A stretch of 64,000 nt of DNA from CAYPHY01 sp964410625 (lineage in GTDB: Bacteria > Chloroflexota > Anaerolineae > Promineifilales > Promineifilaceae), in the NCBI GenBank assembly GCA_964410625.1, contig CAYPHY010000017.1, positions 1 to 64,000 of the forward strand, given 5' to 3'. Below the pieces are notes generated by a model. It made no database searches, was not told the origin of the DNA, and saw only the letters and a program-made list of their open reading frames with translations. How positions within the stretch are numbered: position 1 is the first letter of the stretch; every line of letters starts with the position of its first letter. Positions 26,013-34,318 of the stretch are shown here, in pieces. Position numbers and translations under genes: made by a program.

Positions 26013-27248
26013 TTAGAAGGAGATATTGAGTTCTTTAGCAACATGGTGCACCAGTCGTTCGGCAACGGCCGTTTTGCTCTGTAACGGCATTTCCTCCACC
26101 ACCCCATCGGGGCTTAGTAGTATGACAAGATTTGTATCCACGCCGAAACCCGCCCCCTCGGCCATCACATCGTTGACAGCGATGAAGTTCAGTCCTTTAC
26201 GCAAGAGCTTGTCGCGGCCGTATTCAAATGCGTTGTGGGTTTCGGCGGCAAAGCCCAACACCAGACGTGGGAAGCCTGTGTGCTCGCGTTGCTCTTTTAC
26301 GGCCGAAAGAATGTCGAGCGTCACTTCCAGACCAATTGCTCTTCCCCACGCTTCACCCGATTCCGTCTTTTTGATCTTGCGGTCAGAAAAGGTTTCCGGA
26401 CGGAAGTCGGCCACGGCCGCCACCATAAAGAGCGCGTCGGCATCGGCTACAGCTTGCAAAACAGCATCGCCCATCTCCTGAGTCGTCTGTACATGCACCA
26501 CATTCGCACCAACCGGCATTGGCTCACAAACCGGCCCGGCAATGAGCGTCACCCGCGCTCCGGCGTCCAATGCCGCCTGGGCAACGGCGATCCCCTGCTT
26601 ACCCGATGAACGATTGCTGATGAAGCGTACCGGGTCAAGCGGTTCGCGGGTGGGGCCGGTGGAAACGACGACATGGCGACCGGCCAATGCCCCGTCCCGT
26701 CCTAAGAGCAGGCGAGCGCGGGCTAACAATTCCGCTGGCTCTAAGAAACGGCCGCGGCCGCTCAACCCTGATGCCATCCGGCCACTGGCAGGCCCGGCGA
26801 ACTCCACCCCACGGGATTCCAACAAAGCGACGTTGGCCTGGGTCGCTGGATGCTCATACATCCCCCCGTCCATTGCCGGAGCAACGAGAACGGGACAACG
26901 GGCCGCCAACGCCGTGACGAGCAGCAGATTATCGGCCAGGCCATAGGCCAGCTTGGCGATGGTGTTGGCGGTGGCCGGGGCGATGAGGAGGAGATCGGCC
27001 GACTCCCCCAACCCCACATGGCGAACGTGGTCGGCCAGGTCCCACATATCGGTATAGACGGGGCGGCCGGTGACCGACCGAAAGGCCAGCGGCGTGACAA
27101 ATTGGGCGGCCGCGTCGGTCATAATCACGTCCACCAACGCCCCCGCCTGGGTTAGTTTTGAAGCAAGGTCAATCGCCTTGTAACAGGCAATCGAGCCGGT
27201 GACGCCTAAAAGAACTTGTTTGTCGCGGAGTAATGTAATAGGTTCCAT
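26013..27248 (-). CDS. coaBC: Bifunctional phosphopantothenoylcysteine decarboxylase / phosphopantothenate--cysteine ligase
   Basis: Two steps of coenzyme A synthesis. The N-terminal flavoprotein decarboxylase has the start VLLGVTGSIACYKAIDL, APAMDGGMYEHPA and the Cys-containing RCPVLVAPAMD region. The C-terminal ligase begins near GRHVVVSTGPTREPLDPVRFISNRSSGKQG and contains the VAAVADFRP motif. The length (411) is normal for CoaBC. It stands alone on the - strand between repeats. Confidence 0.97.
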   Translation of the reverse strand: MEPITLLRDKQVLLGVTGSIACYKAIDLASKLTQAGALVDVIMTDAAAQFVTPLAFRSVTGRPVYTDMWDLADHVRHVGLGESADLLLIAPATANTIAKLAYGLADNLLLVTALAARCPVLVAPAMDGGMYEHPATQANVALLESRGVEFAGPASGRMASGLSGRGRFLEPAELLARARLLLGRDGALAGRHVVVSTGPTREPLDPVRFISNRSSGKQGIAVAQAALDAGARVTLIAGPVCEPMPVGANVVHVQTTQEMGDAVLQAVADADALFMVAAVADFRPETFSDRKIKKTESGEAWGRAIGLEVTLDILSAVKEQREHTGFPRLVLGFAAETHNAFEYGRDKLLRKGLNFIAVNDVMAEGAGFGVDTNLVILLSPDGVVEEMPLQSKTAVAERLVHHVAKELNISF

Positions 27249-27295
27249 AAAAAATAGTGTAAAGCGGTTTCAACCGCAGACAATATTAAAGTTCA

Positions 27296-27322
27296 GTGTA
27301 GCGCGATTTGGTAAATCGCGCA
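27296..27322. repeat. Hairpin, family H-like (gtagcgcgatttggtaaatcgcgc)
   Basis: 'gcgcgattt' paired with 'aaatcgcgc' around a short loop, between divergent genes. Similar words near 10553. Confidence 0.6.
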
Positions 27323-27429
27323 CCAGATAGATACTTTCCCCAAATCGTGCTATCTATGAGAAGTATCTTTACACCGCTTGCCTCAACTGGTGAAGTTCCC
27401 AACGAGCGATATAATAACTAACAATGTTA

Positions 27430-27466
27430 TTTTCATCCTTCAACCTTCATCCTTCAGCCTTATCTA
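27430..27466. repeat. Word repeat, family L (catccttcaaccttcatcc words)
   Basis: Three copies of a 'catccttca' word end just before ATG 27468. The matching palindrome is at 44207-44276. Confidence 0.55.
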
Positions 27467-27467
27467 T

Positions 27468-29687
27468 ATGATTCTCTTATCTCGCCTGCGAAGTAGACGG
27501 CGTTTAGCCATCAAGCTGTTATTGCTCAACCTCTTGCTTTGGACCGCCCTCTTTGCCGCGAACCAGCAATACCACCAGGGTAACATCGCCATTGCTGCCG
27601 CCAAGAGTAAGTATTTGCTGGATATGGTCCCGGTCGAATTGGGATATCCGGCCGAACTCACCCTTGATGTACAGGCAGTGAGCGATCTGACATTGGCCGA
27701 TGCGGCGTTGGCCGGTACATTGAACGGCCGCGATTACGATTTGCTCAGCGCCGTGCGGCTGACAGAGGGCGAGGTGGCTAGCTGGCAAGCGGATGGCTGT
27801 GGGGCTGATGATTGTGCCTATGTGACTATTTTTGACTACACGAATAGCCAGACCGTTGAGGCAGTGGTCAACCTCAATCAGGGGCGTGTGATCAGCCATT
27901 GGGACAGCGACGTCACCCGCCCCGCCGGAAGCCGGGCGATTGTCGATAAGGCGGTAGCGATTGCCGCGGCCGATCCTGATGTGCAGGCATTACTCGGCGA
28001 CATCGGCGCGGCCGATCCGCTGATGATCCCCATGTCCGGTTGGCTGGCCGACGACGATTGCCGCGATGAGTGGTGCGTAGACTTGACCTTTTACGACCCG
28101 GCGGGCAGCGGCCGTATCGTCCATGTCTTCATCAATCTGGAGCAGGAGATTGTGGCCCGGACGTTTTATACACGCGCCCGTGCTGACCGGGTGGCGGCGC
28201 GGCCGGTGATACAGCGCAACGCCTTCAGCGACGGCTGCCACGAGGCGTATGAGTGGAGCCTTTGTTGGGAAATGACCGCTAACGACGGCATCAACTTCCG
28301 CGACGCGACATACGATGGTCAATCCATCTTTAGCAGTGTTAAAATCGGCCAGATCGAAGCGTGGTATCCCAGTTGGCCCGGTGGCTATCGCGATGAAATC
28401 GGCTTTGCCGCCACCGTCCCCCCCTTTGGCGACACCGAAATCAACGACTTAGATGGCGAAGGGTTCGAGATTCGCCAATTGTTCACCGAGTTTGAACGCT
28501 GGCCAAATTGCATCTGTTGTTATCGTTATGAGCAGACGTTGCGCTTCTATGCTGACGGCCGCTTTGAACTGCGCTTTGTCTCCCACGGCCCTGGTTGTGA
28601 CGATCTCTCCGTCTATCGCCCATTCTGGCGCATTGACCTCGATTTGGATGGCGGCGATGGGGATGAGGTATGGTTGTGGGAAGAAAACCAGTGGGTAGAA
28701 GTAGAAAGCGAGGGAGAGACATTTCCCTTTGTTGACGATCTTTCGCCGGATGGGGCGAAGCTGGCAACCTTCGACGGCGAGTTGCACTATCGCTGGTCGC
28801 TGGAGCGCACCGATCCGCTGGGGCTAGACCAGGCCTACATCTTTATGCTGGCCGAAAATCCGATGGAAGGGGAAGGGCCGATCATGACCGGGCCGGGGGA
28901 TACTTATATCCCACCGCGCCAATACATTAATGACGACGCTGTATCCGGCGAGGACATCGTTCTCTGGTATGTGCCGCTACTTACGACCAAAAAGAGCGAG
29001 CCATACTGGTGTGTGCCGGACCCCGAACCGGCGTTTACCCCTTGTACCGCGGTCCTTCACGCTGTGCCAGGCGGCGAGTTGCAACAACCCACGGCCGAAG
29101 AGTTAGCTGAATTGGCCGCCGCCACGCCTGTTCCCTCCTCCACGCCACCGGCTACCCCATTACCGACAACCATCCCACCCACCCCACGGCCGATTGAAGG
29201 CGGCGACGCGGAAACGATCATCCTCAACGCTGGTTGCGGCTCATGCCACGCCATCGGTTCGCTGGGTGAAGGGCATAAGGTGGGGCCAGATTTGTCTTAT
29301 ATCGGGCTGACGGCCGAAAGTCGCGTGCCGGAGATGGGGGCGGCCGATTACATTCGCCAATCGATCCTCGACCCTAACGCCTATCTCGCCCCCGAATGTC
29401 CCAACGGGGAGTGCCTGCCGAACATCATGCCCCGTGACTACGCCGCGCGGCTCACAGAGCAACAAGTAGATGCCGTTGTTGGATTCCTGCTCAATCAGCA
29501 AGGCCCGGCTCCCTCGCCGGACAAGATTGGGGAGAACGGGGAAGAAAGTGCAGCGACACGACCGGCACCGCTTTCCAAGGTGGTTCCCTTGCCAACGGCT
29601 CGTCTGCTCACCCCCCGCCTTCTCGCTCAACTGCTGTTGGTCAGCTTGGTATTGGTGATCAGTCTGTTCCTACTGTTCAGGAAATAG
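27468..29687 (+). CDS. Membrane-anchored cytochrome c protein with copper-amine-oxidase-like region
   Basis: A 739-residue protein. N-terminal TM at about 13-31. Residues about 270-530 resemble by eye the catalytic domain of copper amine oxidases: DGINFRDATYDGQ, then YRYEQTLRFYADGRFELRF, IDLDLDG and SGEDIVLWYVPL in the correct order. The cofactor Tyr position is kept (Tyr352) but in C-Y-R-Y instead of N-Y-D/E-Y. The three copper His positions read Ser/Tyr and Thr. A Thr/Pro linker leads to a cytochrome c domain with CGSCH at 590-594 and a likely Met ligand at 654, then a C-terminal TM. Start chosen at ATG 27468; the longer frame reads through a repeat. Cytochrome part secure, oxidase part moderate. 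Confidence 0.8.
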   Translation: MILLSRLRSRRRLAIKLLLLNLLLWTALFAANQQYHQGNIAIAAAKSKYLLDMVPVELGYPAELTLDVQAVSDLTLADAALAGTLNGRDYDLLSAVRLTEGEVASWQADGCGADDCAYVTIFDYTNSQTVEAVVNLNQGRVISHWDSDVTRPAGSRAIVDKAVAIAAADPDVQALLGDIGAADPLMIPMSGWLADDDCRDEWCVDLTFYDPAGSGRIVHVFINLEQEIVARTFYTRARADRVAARPVIQRNAFSDGCHEAYEWSLCWEMTANDGINFRDATYDGQSIFSSVKIGQIEAWYPSWPGGYRDEIGFAATVPPFGDTEINDLDGEGFEIRQLFTEFERWPNCICCYRYEQTLRFYADGRFELRFVSHGPGCDDLSVYRPFWRIDLDLDGGDGDEVWLWEENQWVEVESEGETFPFVDDLSPDGAKLATFDGELHYRWSLERTDPLGLDQAYIFMLAENPMEGEGPIMTGPGDTYIPPRQYINDDAVSGEDIVLWYVPLLTTKKSEPYWCVPDPEPAFTPCTAVLHAVPGGELQQPTAEELAELAAATPVPSSTPPATPLPTTIPPTPRPIEGGDAETIILNAGCGSCHAIGSLGEGHKVGPDLSYIGLTAESRVPEMGAADYIRQSILDPNAYLAPECPNGECLPNIMPRDYAARLTEQQVDAVVGFLLNQQGPAPSPDKIGENGEESAATRPAPLSKVVPLPTARLLTPRLLAQLLLVSLVLVISLFLLFRK

Positions 29688-29722
29688 TCACGAATCTCAA
29701 AGGAGAGCTAAATCCATCCTCA

Positions 29723-30190
29723 TCATTCGTTGGTTAAGGGGCCAAAATAGAAGGTATCGGTGTCCGGATCAACCGCAAAACGCATTCGTTCCAAACAACC
29801 GATTAATCCTATGAACGAAGGGAGAGAGCCCCAGCTATCAGCCCATTCTTGATCGGGTAAGAAAACCGTGGAATCCACCTGCAAATCGTCACCTTCTTCG
29901 GCTGGAAAGTTGATAGGTAAACGATGTAACGTTCCCGTCACCTATGAACCGCGGACGAGAATTCTGTGGCGTTCCAAGGCAACGGTAGCATCAATCGAAA
30001 TAAATGGCACGAGATGAGGGCTACAGATAACAAAAGGCGCTCCAGTATCCAGGATAGCTTCTGTTGGTTGGTCAGCGATTTCGATAGCAATCAGTATACG
30101 GGCGGCCGTTTCACCCGCTCCGGGTGGCGGATAATCATAAGGCATTTGGCCGTTGGCAAAAACTTCACCGTTAGAGAAGGAAAGCAGCAT
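29723..30190 (-). pseudogene. Clan AA (retropepsin-like) aspartic protease gene split by an in-frame TAG
   Basis: Two adjacent open frames in the same phase, 29942-30190 and 29723-29941, are divided by a single TAG at 29942-29944. The first half carries the catalytic-type AILDTGAPFVICSP motif. The second half carries the second-lobe pattern FIGLIGCLERMRFAVD that normally follows in such proteins. Together they make about 155 residues, a usual size for small clan AA proteases. The break may be a disabling mutation, a sequencing error or readthrough. The start lies two bases after the stop of the DUF5678 gene, so they are coupled. Confidence 0.7.
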
Positions 30191-30192
30191 GA

Positions 30193-30684
30193 TTAAAGCA
30201 CGGTTAATAAAATGTCTCGACCTTTGATTTCACCGATTTGCGCGGTTATTTCAGCAGGGGAATCACCAACTGCGAGTAGTTTCCCATTATGAATGGCAAC
30301 CCATTTTCCTTTATAGTCCTGCCGGTTAGCACGTAACCCTTGACGGTTTGCTTGCCAGGCATCTCGGTTCTGGCTTGAGACGGATCGAGCGTGCGGCGGA
30401 GCCAAAACGTAGTCCAGTTTTTCCAATCGTGGATTACCTGGGAAACGTCGGTTTCCTTTCTCTGCCAGCCATCGTGCAGTTTGATATGCGCCAGCCATCA
30501 AAGCCAGTTCAACAGCCTGCACAAACGCTTCCGGCGCCCGCTTCTCCCAGTTGATCTGGTTGAAGGCTAACCAAAACGCCCTTTCGTCTTTAGCCTCGGC
30601 CGCTGCTTCAAGGGCAACCATCTCTTTATCTGGCCGCTTTCTTCGACCAGATTTCTGCTTACGTCTGTCTGTCAACAGTGTCAT
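30193..30684 (-). CDS. DUF5678-like protein
   Basis: A 163-residue protein with a basic N-terminus and a middle helical region. A C-terminal DUF5678-like module (YKGKWVAIHNGKLLAVGDSP... to the end) shows the usual 'gkWVAi.dGkvva.gd' pattern. The function is unknown. It is followed after only two bases by the split clan AA protease gene. A DUF5678 protein beside a small aspartic protease is a common pairing, so they probably work together. Confidence 0.7.
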   Translation of the reverse strand: MTLLTDRRKQKSGRRKRPDKEMVALEAAAEAKDERAFWLAFNQINWEKRAPEAFVQAVELALMAGAYQTARWLAEKGNRRFPGNPRLEKLDYVLAPPHARSVSSQNRDAWQANRQGLRANRQDYKGKWVAIHNGKLLAVGDSPAEITAQIGEIKGRDILLTVL

Positions 30685-30703
30685 CGCTACTACCTCCTAA
30701 AGG

Positions 30704-31171
30704 TTAGCGGTACTTTTCACGAAGTGCACGCTCGACCTGCCGGTCGGCGTCGCGTTTGGCGAGGTCGTGGCGTTTGTCGAATTTGCGTTTGCCGCGTGCC
30801 AGGGCGATTTCTACTTTGGCACGGCCGTTCTTCAAATACAAGCGCGTCGGCACCAGCGTCAGGCCGCGTTGGGCGAGTTTGTCGAGGATACGGTTGATCT
30901 CGCGGCGATGGAGGAGGAGTTTGCGCGGCCGTGTCGCCTCGTGGTTTTCGCGATTGCCATAGTCGTAGGGGGCTATGTTGGCGTCTACCAGCCACAGTTC
31001 GCCATTCCGCGCCTGGACATAGCTTTGCTGTAGGCTGACCTGATTGGCGCGAACGGACTTGATCTCTGTGCCGGTCAGCACCAGCCCTGCTTCAAATCGC
31101 TCTAGCAATTCATAATCAAACGTCGCGCGACGGTTGTTGGTGATAACTTTAATGCCTGTTTGTGTCGCCAT
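30704..31171 (-). CDS. smpB: SsrA-binding protein
   Basis: Binds tmRNA for rescue of stalled ribosomes. The 155 residues include the start IKVITNNRRATFDYELLERFEAGLVLTGTEIKS, the GELWLVDANIAPYDYGNRENHE segment and the basic C-terminal tail KRDADRQVERALREKYR, all standard. No tmRNA gene was found in the window. Confidence 0.97.
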   Translation of the reverse strand: MATQTGIKVITNNRRATFDYELLERFEAGLVLTGTEIKSVRANQVSLQQSYVQARNGELWLVDANIAPYDYGNRENHEATRPRKLLLHRREINRILDKLAQRGLTLVPTRLYLKNGRAKVEIALARGKRKFDKRHDLAKRDADRQVERALREKYR

Positions 31172-31179
31172 TTTTGAGA

Positions 31180-31258
31180 CCAGGAGACTGAGAGCACTGG
31201 GAGATTAGGAGATTGCGATAATTACAGTCTCCCAGTCTCCTAATCTCTCAGTCTCTTC
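31180..31258. repeat. Word palindrome, family G (gggagattaggagatt words)
   Basis: Left 'gggagattaggaga', right 'agtctcctaatctctcagtctc', between the S41 peptidase and smpB. Confidence 0.75.
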
Positions 31259-31260
31259 CC

Positions 31261-32706
31261 TTAACTTCCGTTTACCAAATACTCAATCGCCCGCATCAAT
31301 TGGCCGTCTTCGGAGCCGCCGAGGTCGAGGGGGGATTCGACTTCGATGTCGGGCGTGATGCCTTGACCATCGATCGTATGGTCGTTGGGAGTATACCATC
31401 TTGCAATGGTCACGCGCAGTTCGGAGCCATCGGAGAGGGTGTAAATCTGCTGCACCGAGCCTTTGCCAAAGGAGCGGGCACCGATGATCGGCGCGCGGCC
31501 GCTATCTTGAATCGCCCCGGCGACAATCTCCGACGCGCTAGCACTGGCTTCGTTGACCAGGACAACCAGCGGCACGGATTCACCAGCGTCCCCACTGTCG
31601 GCGCGGAATACTTCATCCAGGCCGCGGATGTTGCGTTCATAGAGGACAACGCCTTCGGGCATAAATAGATCGGCGACTGCAACGGATTGATCGAGTAATC
31701 CGCCGGGATTGTCGCGTAGGTCAAAGATCAGCCCGGCCGGGTTTTGCGCCATCAGCGTATTGAACGCTTCCAGCAACCGCTCTTCGGCGTTGCTGTTGAA
31801 TTCGGTCAGGTGGATATAGGCGATAGGCGGTCCGCCAGTCAGTTCGGCCGGAAGCATCTCCGATTCGAGGATGGGTACTTCAAAGCGGACGCGGACAATT
31901 GTGAACTCAAGCGGCGCCTCGGCCCCTTCACGGGCAACCTGGACGGTGACGGACGTTCCTTGTGGACCTCGCACTTTGAGGATCACTTCGTCAAAGCTGT
32001 CACCGATGACGGACTCGCCATCTACACCGATGATGATGTCGCCAGGGAGTATACCGGCGAGATCGGCCGGTTGGCCTGGAATCGGCCTCACAATCTCAAA
32101 CAACCCCTCATCATTCTCGCGTACAAATGCGCCGATCCCTTCGACGGAGCCTTGCAGATCGTTGCGCATTCGCTCGGCCACGTTTGGCGGGACATAACGG
32201 GTGTAGTTATCGCCTAGTGTCTCCAATGAGCCGGCAATGGCGTCGTGGAGGACTTCATCATCAGCCGGGACCAGCCCATCAAAACGCTCACCGATTAAAC
32301 CCCAGACTTCATAAAAAAGGGCGAAGTCCGCTTCGCTGATCGTTTCTTGGACCGGTGAAGTCAGCGTCGGCCGAGGTGTGGGCGTGGTGGGTAGAGTCGG
32401 GATGGCGGTTGGGGCTGGTGGAGTGGCGGTGGCGGCCGTATCGGTGAGCACCAAAGTGCCCGCCGTTGCTTCACCAGCCGTTTCCGACTCGACTACTTGA
32501 ACGGGGGATGGGGTTGCAATAACCATCCGTGTTACTTCTATAACCTCTGGCGCAGAGGCAACGGGCGAAGGAGGAGGCGCAGCGGCGGCGCGGCCGAGGA
32601 AGAAGCCGACAACCAAAAAGAGCATACAGGCCATCAGCGCGAGCATGATTCCTAACCAATTTCGTCGCGAAGCAGTATTGTTCGAGGTTGTTTTATAATC
32701 TGTCAT
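31261..32706 (-). CDS. S41 family C-terminal processing peptidase
   Basis: Membrane-anchored tail-specific protease. TM at about 19-42, then a Thr/Pro linker (to ~118). A helical N-terminal region, a PDZ domain (about 185-265, with GILPGDIIIGVDG) and the S41 core follow. The catalytic Ser is in NEASASASEI (388-393) and Lys415 in SFGKGSVQ. At 481 residues it is typical of CtpA-like enzymes. A paralogue is encoded immediately upstream on the same strand. Confidence 0.94.
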   Translation of the reverse strand: MTDYKTTSNNTASRRNWLGIMLALMACMLFLVVGFFLGRAAAAPPPSPVASAPEVIEVTRMVIATPSPVQVVESETAGEATAGTLVLTDTAATATPPAPTAIPTLPTTPTPRPTLTSPVQETISEADFALFYEVWGLIGERFDGLVPADDEVLHDAIAGSLETLGDNYTRYVPPNVAERMRNDLQGSVEGIGAFVRENDEGLFEIVRPIPGQPADLAGILPGDIIIGVDGESVIGDSFDEVILKVRGPQGTSVTVQVAREGAEAPLEFTIVRVRFEVPILESEMLPAELTGGPPIAYIHLTEFNSNAEERLLEAFNTLMAQNPAGLIFDLRDNPGGLLDQSVAVADLFMPEGVVLYERNIRGLDEVFRADSGDAGESVPLVVLVNEASASASEIVAGAIQDSGRAPIIGARSFGKGSVQQIYTLSDGSELRVTIARWYTPNDHTIDGQGITPDIEVESPLDLGGSEDGQLMRAIEYLVNGS

Positions 32707-32822
32707 AGTAGTGGTTTGTTGGTGGTGGATTGGTGTATTGGTATAGTGGTGTATTTGTTAACGGCGTGCCAACTGAATAACGGATAGACCAGCACACTGA
32801 TATACCGATATACCAATACACT
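32703..32822. repeat. Word palindrome, family B
   Basis: 'ggtgtattggtatagtgg' words on the left and 'accgatataccaataca' words on the right. Third copy of the family, between two S41 genes. Confidence 0.75.
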
Positions 32823-32829
32823 ATCTGTC

Positions 32830-34026
32830 TCATTCACTCTGTAGATGAGTAATTGCCCGTTCTAGCACTGCGTCACGGCCGTTGTCAATGTCGGCCTGGG
32901 TTACTTCGACCAGGATGTCGGGCTCCAGTCCTTGCTGGTCAATCAGGTGATGGTCGGGCGTATACCATCGTGCCGAGGTCACATGCACCGATGAGCCATC
33001 GCTCAGGTCAAAGACGAGTTGCACCGAACCTTTGCCAAACGTCTTGCTGTTGCCGATCAGCGTCGCTCGTTCGCGGTCACGCAAGGCCCCGGCCACGATC
33101 TCCGACGCGCTGGCGGTGCCACCGTCTACCAGAACAACCAGTGGTTGGTCGGCGGCCAATGTGTCATTCGTGGCATTAAAGACCCGCTCCCCTTCCGTTT
33201 GGCTTTCCATATATAGGACGGGGCCTTCGTCTAAAAAGTGGTCGGCGACATCAACGGCCGCGTCGCGCAAGCCACCCCCATTCTGCCGCAGATCGAGGAT
33301 CAGGCTGGTTGCTCCTTCGGCCAACAGTTCCTCCAGTGCCTGGGCGACTTCGTTGTTACTTTCACCGCTAAAACGGGACAGTTGAATGTAGCCAATCGTT
33401 GGGTCTTGATCTAAAAGGCGGTAGCTGACTGAAGGCAAGAGGATGTCGCCACGGACAATGGGAACGTCAACGGGGTCGGCCGTTCCCTCGTGAATGACGG
33501 TCAGCACGACAGTCGCTCCCGTTTCGCCCTTGATCAATTCGGCGATTTCGGCCACTGTCATCTCAACTGTAATTTCCACACCATCCACTGCAACCAGGAT
33601 GTCGCCGGGGAGAATACCGGCTTGTTCGGCCGGATAACCGGGGATGGGGTCTAATACCACGTCTCCGCCGTCTTCCGGGCGGCTGATATTGGCGCCGATG
33701 CCACCGAAACGGCCGGCCAATCGTTCCCGTTCCGCTTCGCGGACAACAGGTTCAATAAAGATGGTATAAGGATCGCCTAGTAAGCTTATTGCTCCACGAA
33801 TAGCACCATAGGTCAATTGTTGCGAGGTGGGCAACTCGCCTAAGAAGTTGGCTTCAACAAGCGCCCACGCCTCCCAGAACAGGGCCATATCCTGGCGAGC
33901 GTGAACCAAATTAGCGATTCCCGGGACGCGGACCAGATCGCGAGATAAATAGCCAGCCGCGAAGGAAGCGGTAATGAGCAGAAGCAGCATCACAACAGTG
34001 AGGCCATTGCGTAATCTACTGGACAT
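32830..34026 (-). CDS. S41 family C-terminal processing peptidase (second copy)
   Basis: A 398-residue paralogue of the next gene: one N-terminal TM, a short linker, a PDZ domain (AGILPGDILVAVDG), and the S41 core with DGGTASASEIVAGAL and KTFGKGSVQ. It lacks the long Thr/Pro linker of its neighbour. The frame can be extended to GTG 34053, but ATG 34026 gives a cleaner membrane-anchor start. Divergent from the GH3-like gene. Confidence 0.93.
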   Translation of the reverse strand: MSSRLRNGLTVVMLLLLITASFAAGYLSRDLVRVPGIANLVHARQDMALFWEAWALVEANFLGELPTSQQLTYGAIRGAISLLGDPYTIFIEPVVREAERERLAGRFGGIGANISRPEDGGDVVLDPIPGYPAEQAGILPGDILVAVDGVEITVEMTVAEIAELIKGETGATVVLTVIHEGTADPVDVPIVRGDILLPSVSYRLLDQDPTIGYIQLSRFSGESNNEVAQALEELLAEGATSLILDLRQNGGGLRDAAVDVADHFLDEGPVLYMESQTEGERVFNATNDTLAADQPLVVLVDGGTASASEIVAGALRDRERATLIGNSKTFGKGSVQLVFDLSDGSSVHVTSARWYTPDHHLIDQQGLEPDILVEVTQADIDNGRDAVLERAITHLQSE

Positions 34027-34061
34027 AGAAGTTTCGTCTAAGATGGAATGCACATAAGTAA

Positions 34062-34126
34062 AAAGTAAGCAGTGGGCAGTAGGCAGTAAATTAGAAGGAA
34101 ACTGCCCACTGGCTACTGCCTACTAA
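34062..34126. repeat. Word palindrome, family J (gcagtgggcagtaggcagt words)
   Basis: Left 'agcagtgggcagtaggcagt', right 'actgcccactggctactgcc'. Upstream of two divergent genes. Similar words near 57620. Confidence 0.75.
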
Positions 34127-34149
34127 ACCTTAGAGGGATTGTAGCACAC

Positions 34150-34178
34150 GTGAAAGTGAGGGCAATGTGGGCTATAAT
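34150..34178 (+). promoter_or_regulatory. Possible sigma-70-type promoter for the GH3-like gene
   Basis: A perfect TATAAT at 34173-34178 lies 17 bases after GTGAAA (four of six matches to TTGACA). It is upstream of the start at 34319 and in a divergent gap. Pattern only. Confidence 0.35.
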
Positions 34179-34318
34179 TAGCCAGCTATTGTTAGAAAGC
34201 AAAAGGTGAAACATTGCTTATAAAACGCCGCTTTGCCTCTTTTTGTTTCACTACAGTGATATGTTGGTTAGCCAGAGATCAATCAATCTCTGCTGGATAA
34301 ATTGGAAAGTAGCCACCT

